NCBI GenBank assembly: GCA_947441615.1
Contig: CANEUH010000021.1
Coordinates: 1 to 64,000, forward strand
Direction: 5' to 3'
From: Bacteriovoracaceae bacterium
GTDB lineage: Bacteria > Bdellovibrionota > Bacteriovoracia > Bacteriovoracales > Bacteriovoracaceae
DNA length: 64,000 bases
Part shown: positions 39,774 to 50,291 of the stretch, piece after piece
How positions within the stretch are numbered: position 1 is the first letter of the stretch
Layout of the letters: each line of letters opens with the position of its first letter
Translations under genes and position numbers: made by a program
Notes under the pieces: generated by a model
Told to the model about the DNA's origin: nothing
The model's database searches: none
The model's input: the letters and a program-made list of their open reading frames with translations, nothing else

Positions 39774-42182
39774 ATGTCCGATAAGAAGTCTGAAGCTGTT
39801 AATAACTTCCCACTCCTTCCATTAAGAGATGTCATCATCTTCCCACACATGGTTGTGCCATTGTTTGTGGGTCGTGAGAAATCTATTTCTGCGCTAGAGA
39901 AAGCTGCGAAGAACGGAAATGAACTATTCCTCGTGACTCAGAAAGATGCCTCTGTTCTGAATCCTGAGAGAGAAGACGTTTACGATATCGGTACAGTTGT
40001 GAGCATTATCCAAATGCTTCGACTCCCAGATAATACGGTAAAAGTTTTAATCGAAGGTAAATACCGCGCAAAGATTAAGTCTTTTCGCTGTGAAGAAGAT
40101 GGCTACTACTCAGAAGTCGAGAAGTGCGCAGATATTGTTGACTCAGAGGTTGAAGTCGAAGCTTCGATGAGATCAGTGAAATCTGTCTTTGAGCAGTACG
40201 TGAAACTCAATAAGAGAATCCCACCGGAACTTCTTATGAGTATTTCTTCTATCACTGATCCATCTAGACTTGCTGACATTATTGTTGCTCATCTCACAAT
40301 GAAAATTCCTGAGAAGCAAGAAATTTTGAATGCAGTAAACGTTGATACAAGACTTCAGCTTCTTCTTGAAAAAATGCAAGGTGAAATTGAAATCATTAAT
40401 GTTGAAAAGAGAATCCGTTCTCGTGTGAAAACACAAATGGAAAAATCTCAAAAAGAGTACTACCTGAATGAGCAGATGAACGCTATTCAGAAAGAACTTG
40501 GTAACAAAGATGAAAAATCTGATGTTGCTGAGATGGAAGAAAAGCTTAAAGCGAAGAAAATGCCTGAAGATGCTCGTGAAAAAGCATACAAGGAACTTCG
40601 TAAGCTAAAGTCCATGTCTCCTATGTCTGCTGAAGCAGCAGTCGTTCGAAATTATATCGACTGGATGATTTCTCTTCCTTGGGATGAGTACACTCAGGAT
40701 GATCATTCTGTAACGAAAGCGAAAGAGATTCTTGATAACGACCATTACGGTCTTAACGATGTTAAAGAGCGTATTGTTGAATACCTTGCGGTTCGTGCCC
40801 TTGTGAAAGACGACGCGAAAGGAACTTTACTTTGTCTTGCTGGTCCTCCAGGAGTAGGTAAAACATCTATCGCAAAATCGTTGGCCGAATCTCTAGGAAG
40901 AAAATTCGTAAGAATTTCTCTTGGTGGAGTTCGCGATGAAGCTGAAATTCGTGGTCACCGCCGTACATACGTAGGTGCTATGCCTGGTAAGATCATCCAT
41001 GCTCTTAAAAAAGCTGGGACATCAAATCCTGTAATCCTTCTCGATGAGATTGATAAAATGAGTTCTGATTTCCGTGGTGATCCAGGAGCAGCAATGCTTG
41101 AAGTCTTGGATCCAGGTCAAAATAAGACTTTCGGTGATCACTACATTGAGTGCGAATACGATTTATCAAAAGTGATGTTCATTATGACAGCGAATGATCT
41201 CGGAGCAATCCCAGGTCCACTTCGTGACCGTATGGAAATCATTCATATCGCTGGATATACGCCTGATGAAAAAATGCAAATTGCTAAGAAGTATCTTCTT
41301 CCAAAAGCATGGGAATCACATGGTCTAAAAAATTATCCAGTAACTGTGACTGATAAGACTTTTACTCAGATCGTTCGTGGTTATACAAAAGAAGCTGGAG
41401 TTCGTGAACTTGAGCGTCTTATGAATACCATTGCTCGTAAAACAGCGACTGAAGTTGTGACTGAAGATATTAAAGAGGGAAGAAAGTTTTCTGTAACTGA
41501 GAAAAACCTTGAAAAATATCTAGGTCCAATTAAATACGATAGGACTGGAATCGAAGAGCAGCCTCAGGTTGGTCTTGTGAATGGTCTTGCTTGGACTTCA
41601 GTTGGTGGTGAACTTCTTAATATTGAAGTTGTTACTGTTCCAGGAAATGGAAAAATCCAAGTGACTGGTAACTTAAAAGACGTCATGAGAGAGTCTGCTT
41701 CTGCAGCACTATCTTATGTTCGCTCAATATCTAATCGCTTGGGTGTTGACCATGAGTGGTACACTAAGAATGATATCCATATCCACGTTCCAGATGGCGC
41801 TACCCCAAAAGATGGCCCTTCTGCTGGGATCACGATGGCAACAGCTTTAACTTCCGCTATCGCTAACATCCCTGTTCGTCAGGACGTTGCGATGACTGGT
41901 GAGATTTCTCTTCGTGGGCGAGTCCTTCCGATTGGTGGGTTAAAGGAGAAAATCCTTGCGGCCAAGCAAGCGGGAATTACGACAGTGATCATCCCTAAGA
42001 AGAACGAAAAAGATATCGTTAAGATCCCTGATGAGATCAAAAACGGTATCGAGATCAGAGCTGTCTCTGAAGCTGAAGAAGTGCTTCGTGTGGCCCTCAA
42101 TTTAACGAAACCTGAAGAATTTATGAAGGCCCGTGCCCTTAAAGTTCTTGATGGTGAAGCGAATCTTGAGGTTGCGAACTAG
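39774..42182 (+). CDS. lon: Lon protease
   Basis: LPLLPLRDVIIFPHMVVPLFVGREKS, GPPGVGKTSIAKSLA, PKDGPSAGITMATAL catalytic Ser region; GGAGG SD. Confidence 0.97.
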   Translation: MSDKKSEAVNNFPLLPLRDVIIFPHMVVPLFVGREKSISALEKAAKNGNELFLVTQKDASVLNPEREDVYDIGTVVSIIQMLRLPDNTVKVLIEGKYRAKIKSFRCEEDGYYSEVEKCADIVDSEVEVEASMRSVKSVFEQYVKLNKRIPPELLMSISSITDPSRLADIIVAHLTMKIPEKQEILNAVNVDTRLQLLLEKMQGEIEIINVEKRIRSRVKTQMEKSQKEYYLNEQMNAIQKELGNKDEKSDVAEMEEKLKAKKMPEDAREKAYKELRKLKSMSPMSAEAAVVRNYIDWMISLPWDEYTQDDHSVTKAKEILDNDHYGLNDVKERIVEYLAVRALVKDDAKGTLLCLAGPPGVGKTSIAKSLAESLGRKFVRISLGGVRDEAEIRGHRRTYVGAMPGKIIHALKKAGTSNPVILLDEIDKMSSDFRGDPGAAMLEVLDPGQNKTFGDHYIECEYDLSKVMFIMTANDLGAIPGPLRDRMEIIHIAGYTPDEKMQIAKKYLLPKAWESHGLKNYPVTVTDKTFTQIVRGYTKEAGVRELERLMNTIARKTATEVVTEDIKEGRKFSVTEKNLEKYLGPIKYDRTGIEEQPQVGLVNGLAWTSVGGELLNIEVVTVPGNGKIQVTGNLKDVMRESASAALSYVRSISNRLGVDHEWYTKNDIHIHVPDGATPKDGPSAGITMATALTSAIANIPVRQDVAMTGEISLRGRVLPIGGLKEKILAAKQAGITTVIIPKKNEKDIVKIPDEIKNGIEIRAVSEAEEVLRVALNLTKPEEFMKARALKVLDGEANLEVAN

Positions 42183-42197
42183 ATTTAAAATTTTCGG

Positions 42198-42227
42198 AAG
42201 GCCCGGTTTATCCGGGCCTTTTTTTTT
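42198..42227 (+). terminator. Rho-independent terminator
   Basis: AAGGCCCGG-tttat-CCGGGCCTT + T tract. Confidence 0.9.
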
Positions 42228-42240
42228 GGATTTATTTTTT

Positions 42241-42609
42241 ATGAATTGCCCTAAATGTTTGAATTCCTTGTCCCCATTCAACTTTGAAAGCGATCTTTTT
42301 TTTGATCGCTGTGATTTTTGTAAGGGGATGTGGCTCGAGAAAGGCGAACTAGCTAAAACGATGGGAGAAAAAGAAGATTTCCCCGAACCTGAAAGAGCGA
42401 AGTCCGGGCCAAAGAGCAGCCAAAAATGCCCTAAGTGTTTAAATGTAAACATGATCGAGGTGGCTCTTTCACCCAAAGGTAAACTCATCCTAGACACCTG
42501 CCCCCAATGCTCTGGAGTTTGGTTAGATTCAAAAGAGCTCGTAAAGATTCAAAAAGTTCTAAGAGACATTAGAATCGAGACCAAGAAAAAGAAGATAGGG
42601 TCACTGTAA
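42241..42609 (+). CDS. Tandem zf-TFIIB-like zinc-ribbon protein
   Basis: MNCPKCLNSL..FDRCDFCKGMWLEKGEL and CPKCLNVNMIEV..LDTCPQCSGVWLDSKEL. Confidence 0.8.
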   Translation: MNCPKCLNSLSPFNFESDLFFDRCDFCKGMWLEKGELAKTMGEKEDFPEPERAKSGPKSSQKCPKCLNVNMIEVALSPKGKLILDTCPQCSGVWLDSKELVKIQKVLRDIRIETKKKKIGSL

Positions 42610-42680
42610 GATTTACACCCATCAAAAGGCCTTAGCTAAAAATAGGCTAGTATTCTCTAAAATTTCATTTTGGAGAAACT

Positions 42681-45600
42681 ATGAAACCTTCAGCTTTTGG
42701 TCTTAAAGTATCAGTCCTTGCAACTCTCATTGCTTCGGGACAAGTTTTTGCCCAAAATCTTCCAGATGAAATCAATCATCCACAATACTTAAAAATTTAT
42801 CAGAACTTGGAACAAGTTCTCAATCAAAAGATCGCTGACTTTAATGAACTATCTGAGCAAAGAGCAGTGATTTTGAAAAGCATTTCTCAGATGGAGAAAG
42901 ATCAAGCAGAGATTCCATCAAGAAATAATGAACTAAGAAGAGCTATTGAAATGAAAAGAATTGAGATATCCCGTCTCGATTCTGAGATCCAGGGTCTTGA
43001 GGGCGTTTTATCGAAAATTATTGAAGATCTTCGACGGATGGAAAATATAATCTCTCAGCTTCAAAGAGATATAAACACAGAGTCTAATAGAAATTCACAA
43101 ATCCAAATGAGTCGAAACCAGGCTTCCCAGGAGTTGGCGCAAATTTCTTCCAGACTTCAAAGGGAAATTAATGAAGAGAATCAATCTCTTCAAGTCCTTA
43201 ATCGCTTAACTGGAGAAACCAATGCCTCGATTCAGCGAAGGGAAGAACTTGAAAGGGAAAGAATTCAAGCTGTAAGGAATGCAGAGAAATTTAAATCAGA
43301 AATTATTCAAACAAGGAATGCTGTTATTCAAAACAGCAATAATCTCATACTCAAAAAAAATCAGCTTAATACTTCTCAGGCAAAGTTACCAACAATTAAA
43401 GCAGACCTTAATAGAGAAGAAGCAAAACTCGCACAAATTGATAGTGTGCTAGCTCCCAAAAAAGATAAACTCAATAAATTAAAAGCTGAACTTGCTCGAC
43501 TTTCACCTGAAATCTCTCGTTTGCAAAATGAGAATAGATCACTTGATCAGAAAATCAGATCAAATGAGACGAGGATTAATTCTCTTAATGTGACTCCCAT
43601 GATAACTCGCCGTGATTTTTTAGAAAATGAAATCTCAGGTGTAAAAAGCCAAATAAAAGTAAACACAGAAGCCCAAACGGCTCTTGAGGAAAAGATTGAA
43701 CCAGTGATGGATGAAATCAGAAACTTAAATCTAAAGATGCAACAAGCACTCAGAGATCGAAATCTCCCAGAAGCAGCAAGACTAAAAAATCAAATCGATG
43801 AATTACTAAAATCAATTCTATCAGATAAAAATCAAATAACTCGACTTCAAAAAGAGTCGGAGCATTTGGCGAAATCGATTTCTGCAAGACAATCAGAAAT
43901 TAATTGCCTGAATGCGTCTATTGCAAATGCTGAAACTCAAATAGGGAATCTTCGTAATGAGATTGAATCATCAAAAGTAAAAATTTCTGAAAATGAAAAG
44001 AAAATTGCTGAGCTTTCATCTGCAAATGCAGAACTAGGACAGCAGATTTCATCCCTTGATTCAGAAATCAAAGTTATTGAATCAGAAAGGGCACCTACTG
44101 CTCAAAAAGTTTCTTCCTTAAAACAGCAAGAATCCCAAATATTGGCAGAAGTTAATTCTCTTACGTCAGAGATTCAAAAATTAGAGTCTGATAATCAGAA
44201 ACTGACAGCTCGTGTGACTGAGATGGAAAAATTTATTGCGGAACTTCCTGAAAATCTCAGACGAATGGACGCTCATGTTCGCCAGCTGAGTCAAAAGATC
44301 ATGGACCTTCGTGCTCAAATCGATAGGGAGGAGAGGCTCCTTGTAAGAATTCGTCAAAATCGTATGACGATTCAGGCCGACGTCAATAGAGCACAGAGTG
44401 TGTTAGATCAGATTAATAGAGATTTAAATGATTCTGAAAGATTATTAGCGAATTTAACTTCGAGGTTAAATGAAGAGTCATCAAACAGGGATGCCCTTGT
44501 TAGGTATAATCAGGACTCAATAAATAAGCTAAGCAATTTGAAGACTTCTCGATCAAGAATTGAGAGTGAGGTTTCAAATGCTTCTAATGAAGTGAGAATT
44601 AATGAAGAGGACCTTGCTACAATTAATCGCGAACTACCTAAGTTAAGGGCGAGTGTAGAGGTATTAAATCCTAAAATCCAAGCAGCAGAAAAAGCAAAGG
44701 TGTTAGCGCAATCGAATGCAGATAATGCTAATAATCAATACCTTTCTAGACTCACTCTTTTCCAGAAATATCTTGTAGAAGCACAAACATTGGGATCTGA
44801 GAAAGGTGTTATTGGAACCCAAGACGGAAATAAATCCGGTAAGATTGATGCTTCACTGAGAGCTAACAAACTTGGTTCAGAGAACGCTTCTACTCATGCC
44901 AAATGGGATGCTTTAAGAAGAGGCTATGTTCGCGGAGAGGTTTCTGGGTATCAAAATGGTTATGACATTGGTTTGTCTTCGTCTCAGGATGCTTCGAGAG
45001 GCGACGAGGATGGAAGAATGGCCGGAAGTCGCAGGGCCAAAGACTATGCCAATATGATTCTTAAACCTGAAAAATATAATGAAGAGTTTGAAAGAAGATT
45101 AAAAGAAGACGAAACAATTCTTAAAAAACTTATTCTCGCAAAGCTTGTGCAGCAGGACATTTCTACATTAAGTTCCATGTCTCGAGAGGCACTTGAGGAA
45201 ATTCCAGAACTCACAAACGATGAATTGAAGCAGTCATCAATAATTCTGACTTCTTTAGATTCATTGATATCTCAATCTGAAATTGAAATTAAAGATGTTT
45301 TGGATTTAAGAAAAAAATTAACTGATCCTAAGAACGTATACCTCGCGCCAAATGCGGGAGAGAATGCAAACAATGTAAACTGCTCTGCCGTCTATAAAGG
45401 TATTCGAGAGTTTATCAATGCATGTAAGGATTCTTATTCTAATCGCTACGAGACTCTTTATAAATTGGCACATGAGGATTCGTTTAATAAAAACTATTCA
45501 GCTAATTTCCAAGATCAGGTTAAAAATGTCTTTGAGGCAGAACTAAATAGGCTTTACCCAATCTATTTGAAAGAAGCATCTAAAGTTTCTCAAGAGGTGG

Positions 45601-46442
45601 GGATTTCAAATGGTAAGAAGGACATTTATCAGCAAAGCTTTACTCGCGCTGAAAATAATGCCTATGCCCTCGCTCTTCCGTCTGAAACAAATCGAGTTGA
45701 AATAGAGGCCAATCAATTAGTTCAAGATCACTTAAATCAGAATGCGGCATTGACGTTGAAATCGAAACCAAAATTAAATACAAATGATTCTGCTGGACTG
45801 GCCCCAGGAGTTGACGCAGATTTGAGTCTATTGATTAAAAATATTGGTTCTAAGATTTCTAACGGAGAGAGCATTTTAAAAATCACAGAAGCTAGCTCAT
45901 CTCTTTCTTTTGATAGAAAAGAATCTCCTATTCCCTCTATCGCTCCAAGATCCAATTCAGACCTTTCACTTTTAAAAGTGAAAATCAGTGACGATTCACT
46001 CCCTGGATCTAATGTTGTATTGGCCGGAGAAATCACTCACCCTGGAAATCATTATCGATCAAGTCGAGTTGAATCTTTCAGAATCGAAACCATTCTGAAG
46101 GTAAATCCTGCTTTAGACTCAGGCATTGAATTTGATAATACACCGAAAGTTTCTGGACTTTTTGGAACAAAAAAACATGATATTAATCTAAAAATTAAAC
46201 CAAAGTTTTCCGGTGTTGATCAGGGATATGAGTTTAATTTAGAAGAAGTTGGATCTCAATTTGTATCAATCACTTCTAATCCAAGTATGACCGAAATTCT
46301 TGGAAGGAGTGTTGAGAAAAAAGTTCGTTTCACATACAAACTTGATAAGGCCGCAAGAGGGAAGACAGTGAGTCTGAAGTTAACCATTAAGAATGGCGGT
46401 AAAATCGTTACTCAGTCTAATTTAGAAATTAAACCAGAATAG
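42681..46442 (+). CDS. Giant secreted coiled-coil protein with Gly-periodic segment and C-terminal beta-rich domain
   Basis: 1253 aa; signal peptide ending QVFAQ; ~650 aa heptad-rich coiled coil; GSEKGVIGTQDGNKSG...RRGYVRGEVSGYQNGYDIG. Confidence 0.75.
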   Translation: MKPSAFGLKVSVLATLIASGQVFAQNLPDEINHPQYLKIYQNLEQVLNQKIADFNELSEQRAVILKSISQMEKDQAEIPSRNNELRRAIEMKRIEISRLDSEIQGLEGVLSKIIEDLRRMENIISQLQRDINTESNRNSQIQMSRNQASQELAQISSRLQREINEENQSLQVLNRLTGETNASIQRREELERERIQAVRNAEKFKSEIIQTRNAVIQNSNNLILKKNQLNTSQAKLPTIKADLNREEAKLAQIDSVLAPKKDKLNKLKAELARLSPEISRLQNENRSLDQKIRSNETRINSLNVTPMITRRDFLENEISGVKSQIKVNTEAQTALEEKIEPVMDEIRNLNLKMQQALRDRNLPEAARLKNQIDELLKSILSDKNQITRLQKESEHLAKSISARQSEINCLNASIANAETQIGNLRNEIESSKVKISENEKKIAELSSANAELGQQISSLDSEIKVIESERAPTAQKVSSLKQQESQILAEVNSLTSEIQKLESDNQKLTARVTEMEKFIAELPENLRRMDAHVRQLSQKIMDLRAQIDREERLLVRIRQNRMTIQADVNRAQSVLDQINRDLNDSERLLANLTSRLNEESSNRDALVRYNQDSINKLSNLKTSRSRIESEVSNASNEVRINEEDLATINRELPKLRASVEVLNPKIQAAEKAKVLAQSNADNANNQYLSRLTLFQKYLVEAQTLGSEKGVIGTQDGNKSGKIDASLRANKLGSENASTHAKWDALRRGYVRGEVSGYQNGYDIGLSSSQDASRGDEDGRMAGSRRAKDYANMILKPEKYNEEFERRLKEDETILKKLILAKLVQQDISTLSSMSREALEEIPELTNDELKQSSIILTSLDSLISQSEIEIKDVLDLRKKLTDPKNVYLAPNAGENANNVNCSAVYKGIREFINACKDSYSNRYETLYKLAHEDSFNKNYSANFQDQVKNVFEAELNRLYPIYLKEASKVSQEVGISNGKKDIYQQSFTRAENNAYALALPSETNRVEIEANQLVQDHLNQNAALTLKSKPKLNTNDSAGLAPGVDADLSLLIKNIGSKISNGESILKITEASSSLSFDRKESPIPSIAPRSNSDLSLLKVKISDDSLPGSNVVLAGEITHPGNHYRSSRVESFRIETILKVNPALDSGIEFDNTPKVSGLFGTKKHDINLKIKPKFSGVDQGYEFNLEEVGSQFVSITSNPSMTEILGRSVEKKVRFTYKLDKAARGKTVSLKLTIKNGGKIVTQSNLEIKPE

Positions 46443-46538
46443 ACCTTTTGGGGTCTGAAAGTTTTCGCTTTCAGGCCCCAAATTATCGTTGACATAGATG
46501 CTCCAAATCCCTAATATAAATGCTCTAAATCGACATGT

Positions 46539-46614
46539 GGGCGTTTAGCTCAGCTGGGAGAGCGCTACCCTTACAAGGTAGATGTCGGGGGTTCGATCCC
46601 CTCAACGCCCACCA
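46539..46614 (+). tRNA. tRNA-Val(TAC)
   Basis: GGGCGTT...AACGCCC-ACCA; anticodon loop cTTACaa within ctacc/ggtag; T-arm GTTCGATCC. Confidence 0.95.
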
Positions 46615-46809
46615 TTTTTCCACCTGTTAGATTGTTACTTCCTCAAATTATTGCCCACAACTATTTCGATTATCTTAAAATTTACTTCATTTATTCATCA
46701 TAAGTGTTTGAAATTACCGATTCTTTTGCTCACTGTGTTTTTTAAAAAATAAGAAGTCCTTTATAATTTTCCCAGCTCAACTAACGACTAACAAAAGATC
46801 TGGTCTTAA

Positions 46810-47469
46810 ATGAAAAGAACCGTTTTTGTTATTGATGATGAAGTGGATTTTTTGAATTCCATTCGGGAGTTTCTGGAGAACGACCAGTTTGAGGTTATTT
46901 GTTTTCAATCTGGTGAAGACTTATTTCTAAGTAAAAATAGTCCAGAGAATTGTGTTTATTTGGTCGATTGGAACCTTCCAGGAATCAATGGATGTGAAAT
47001 CATAAAAAAAATCAGACGAAGAGATAAAATATCTCCCATATTTATTATCTCTGGTAACAATAAGCACGAGCAGATTTTAGAGGGTCTTAAATGTGGTGCC
47101 GATGACTACATTACAAAACCTTTTAGCTTTGAAGAACTTGGAGTCAAAATATTTAATGCTTTTGAAAAGATGATGGTTCTGAATGAAAATTTAATAAATG
47201 TTGGTATTAAATTAATCCCTGAAGCAAATGCAATCATAAAAGATGGAGTAACAGTTAATTTCACTGCGCGAGAGTTTATAATCTTTAATCACCTTTATGA
47301 AAATAAAAGTGTTGTCACAAGAGATGAGTTAATTAATCAATTTCATAAAGACCTCAAGATGACTTCTCGAAATATAGACGTTCACGTTTTTTCTCTAAGA
47401 AAGAAAATAAGTAAAATCAATCTTGTTATTGAAACGGTATGGGGAGCTGGCTACAAACTTAATATTTAA
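46810..47469 (+). CDS. OmpR-family response regulator
   Basis: VIDDEVDFLNSIREFLENDQFEV...VYLVDWNLPGINGCEI; winged-helix C-terminus with SRNIDVHVFSLRKKI. Confidence 0.9.
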   Translation: MKRTVFVIDDEVDFLNSIREFLENDQFEVICFQSGEDLFLSKNSPENCVYLVDWNLPGINGCEIIKKIRRRDKISPIFIISGNNKHEQILEGLKCGADDYITKPFSFEELGVKIFNAFEKMMVLNENLINVGIKLIPEANAIIKDGVTVNFTAREFIIFNHLYENKSVVTRDELINQFHKDLKMTSRNIDVHVFSLRKKISKINLVIETVWGAGYKLNI

Positions 47470-48677
47470 AAAAGCATTCTAAACTCAACTTCAAAGCGAT
47501 CCATATTTGGAATATTTCTCCCCGCAAGTGTTTTTACAAGATTGATATTCACCTGTGCTGGCAACAGGAATTCCTTCTTGAGAAAGGGTGTAATGGAAGA
47601 AAGGGTTGTTGTTAATTGCACCTGGTGTTCTACCTTATCAGTATTGTAAGCAAGATAATCATTGGCAACACCGTACTTAGAATCATACTCGGCTTCCATT
47701 TCGTACATGAAGCGATAAATTGGCGTGAACGAAATCCAATCATTCATTGTGTAAGTTGAGTTAAGAGTCCAGCGAATTCGGTCTCCATATTTGACATTAA
47801 ATTCACCTGTTTGATCTGATAATTTGAAATCCCTTTCAGACGGTACTCGAAGCTTTTTTGTCGTTGGTGCTTGATATGTGTAACGAAACATTGTCCCAAA
47901 ACTTAATTTATCATTTACGACATACCCTGTAGCTGCCTCTCCAAAAAGATCAAACTGGCCATCACCGAATCCAACATCCTGAAGAATATCTGGATCATCT
48001 TGGCGACCTGTAGGCAATACCACTCCTGGGTAAAGCATAAGTCCAGTAACACCCTTATCGATCACTTTGGCCATGATCCCTGTTTCCATATCGCCGAACC
48101 CTTTACCGTACCAGTCGCCAATTGGTTTATAGCCGTAATAGTTCGTGATTACAGATTGGATGGTTCCCTCATTTGCATCAATCATTTGGCGTAGATTTTC
48201 TGCAACGATTGTATTTTGTGCTCCACCGTTTTGCTCAAGAAGTCTTGCTACGTCTTCATACGTGTTACCAGATGTGCGGCTCATTCTTGCTCTGACATTT
48301 GCATTGTAGTAGGCGAGTTCTCCATAGAACATGACTCTATCGGTAATACCATAGCCAAAACCAGTTCCTTGAACATTAAACTGGGCATCGGCATCTACCT
48401 TGTATTCTCCAACGACGAGACTGTTATAAGCAGCAGGATCCAAATTGGGAGCAATTAGATTACCAGTCATCGCATTAAAGGTTGAAGCGTCTACTCTAAA
48501 GCTTGCTCCAAGAGAACTTTCAATACCGGATTGGTTGAAATTCTTCGTGATCTTGGAAGTTGTGACATTTCTTGTGCCCACAATCCTCACTCCTTTAGGG
48601 AGAACTTTCCATGCTTGGGCATAGAGAGTAGAAGTGGCACTTAAAAGAAATAAACCGGCGAGTAATTTCATTTTCAA
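47466..48677 (-). CDS. Hypothetical outer-membrane beta-barrel-like protein
   Basis: Signal peptide; alternating amphipathic strands; terminal aromatic residue (FRMLF). Confidence 0.6.
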   Translation of the reverse strand: MKMKLLAGLFLLSATSTLYAQAWKVLPKGVRIVGTRNVTTSKITKNFNQSGIESSLGASFRVDASTFNAMTGNLIAPNLDPAAYNSLVVGEYKVDADAQFNVQGTGFGYGITDRVMFYGELAYYNANVRARMSRTSGNTYEDVARLLEQNGGAQNTIVAENLRQMIDANEGTIQSVITNYYGYKPIGDWYGKGFGDMETGIMAKVIDKGVTGLMLYPGVVLPTGRQDDPDILQDVGFGDGQFDLFGEAATGYVVNDKLSFGTMFRYTYQAPTTKKLRVPSERDFKLSDQTGEFNVKYGDRIRWTLNSTYTMNDWISFTPIYRFMYEMEAEYDSKYGVANDYLAYNTDKVEHQVQLTTTLSSITPFLKKEFLLPAQVNINLVKTLAGRNIPNMDRFEVEFRMLF

Positions 48678-48835
48678 AACCCTTTGGACTTATTTCCTGG
48701 ATTTTAAGCTATGACGCGACGTGTTTGAACTTATTACAGGTCACTATGTAAAAAGGTAATGACCCCTGTTAGGTTTTTCAGCAAGGCGTATAATAACCGT
48801 CGGAATCATTAAAAACAGATACTTAGGAGACGGTC

Positions 48836-49891
48836 TTGAGTAAAAGCCTATTGCTCGTTCTTAGCGTTTTAACCCTTTTGTCTGGTTGCGGTCAGAAAAG
48901 CGCGATTAAAAACGCCGTAGAGGCCAAAACCCTGGCCTCGGCCTATGGAGACGGTGAGCATGTGATTAGGAATCTCACTTTTCCGCTATCAGATAGTGCG
49001 CTGGCATTTAAAACTCCTCTTCCGGGTATAGGCCCCATTGCTGGTGGTATTTTAAAATTCGTTGGAAATATTTTTGCCGCGAATACTGGTATGGGTCGGC
49101 TTCAGATGTCATACACTCAGCCAATTCCAGAACTTCCTCAAGAGCTAAGCTCGGTACGTTTAAAGAGATTTTTCTTTTATATGAAACCTGATGGTCAAAA
49201 TAAACGATTTAGAAACTGGTGGAACGTCGTGATCCTGGGAAAAGGGCATGTGACTTTTGATTTCTTGGATAAATTAGCTGTCAGAATGGAGACAGTAACG
49301 ATTGAGGAACCAGATACGTATGTTCCGACTCTGGAGACAAAAGATTATAGCTGGAGTGAAATGAAAACGTTGATGGAGATTTTTAATGACGGTTACAAGC
49401 CAGACGTTGTTGATACGGAAAGAGCTGAGAGCTTAGTCCTATTAAGATATTTCGATAAGCAAAAGTTATCTGACACCACTCATAGTAAGTATGGTCAGAT
49501 TCACATTATGGAAACGGTTGAGCCTCAGAAAACAAAATATTTTTTAAGAGATCACCCAAAACTTCAAGGGGTTATTAAAAAAGTTCTTATTCTTGATAAC
49601 TCTCTCCTTATTGAGCTCGAGAAAGATCCTGTTGCCGAAGAAGGCTTTAAGGCAGTGTTGTCAGAAGAGGCCGAAGAATTAGAAAATTTAAAAGTGACCT
49701 ACATTGATACATGTACACCTCGCTCTTGCCTTGAACTCAAAGTTCCAGATATCAATCTTGTCCCAATTGCTAATAAAGGGAACGGATTAAAACTAGATGC
49801 TGTTATTCATGCTGGTAAAGTTCCAGAATCATTTAAATTGAAAGGTTTTGTAGAGTTTGAAGTGAAAGTGAAGACGCCCAAGGGTGTTTAG
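48836..49891 (+). CDS. Lipoprotein, hypothetical
   Basis: Lipobox LTLLSGCGQ. Confidence 0.7.
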   Translation: MSKSLLLVLSVLTLLSGCGQKSAIKNAVEAKTLASAYGDGEHVIRNLTFPLSDSALAFKTPLPGIGPIAGGILKFVGNIFAANTGMGRLQMSYTQPIPELPQELSSVRLKRFFFYMKPDGQNKRFRNWWNVVILGKGHVTFDFLDKLAVRMETVTIEEPDTYVPTLETKDYSWSEMKTLMEIFNDGYKPDVVDTERAESLVLLRYFDKQKLSDTTHSKYGQIHIMETVEPQKTKYFLRDHPKLQGVIKKVLILDNSLLIELEKDPVAEEGFKAVLSEEAEELENLKVTYIDTCTPRSCLELKVPDINLVPIANKGNGLKLDAVIHAGKVPESFKLKGFVEFEVKVKTPKGV

Positions 49892-50268
49892 TTGTAGTTA
49901 ACGTCAATTTCGATCGCCCACTTATTTCCTTCGTCTTTAAGGAATTGCTTAACAGTTGCAACCGGATAGATGATGCCAATCACACTGACTTTGGTTTTTA
50001 TCATGTCAATTTTGCAGTTATTCATACACACGAAGTCTCCCGAGTAGGCCTCGAAATGTTTGATAGGTGTGCGGTTGGCAAAATCGGAATAGAAACTAAA
50101 AAAATCGACTATTTTCTCTTTTAATTTTGCCTCTAGTTGCTCCTGGGACTCTTTTTGGAGATTATAGGTAAACAGAGACGTATTTCTGGATTTGCCATTA
50201 AATGATAACTTAATGACTCCACTTGATCTGATCTTAAGGGTATTTTGAAAACATACTGGGCAATACAT
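49888..50268 (-). CDS. Hypothetical protein with N-terminal Cys pair
   Basis: 126 aa ORF, MYCPVCFQN start. Confidence 0.5.
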   Translation of the reverse strand: MYCPVCFQNTLKIRSSGVIKLSFNGKSRNTSLFTYNLQKESQEQLEAKLKEKIVDFFSFYSDFANRTPIKHFEAYSGDFVCMNNCKIDMIKTKVSVIGIIYPVATVKQFLKDEGNKWAIEIDVNYN

Positions 50269-50291
50269 TTTTTTATTATAAAGGGAATCTC

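Noticed and set aside
46443-46486. Long hairpin ggggtctgaaag..ctttcaggcccc after the coiled-coil gene as a rho-independent terminator
   Set aside because: Stem is good but there is no T-tract on the + strand, so I did not call it as a terminator.
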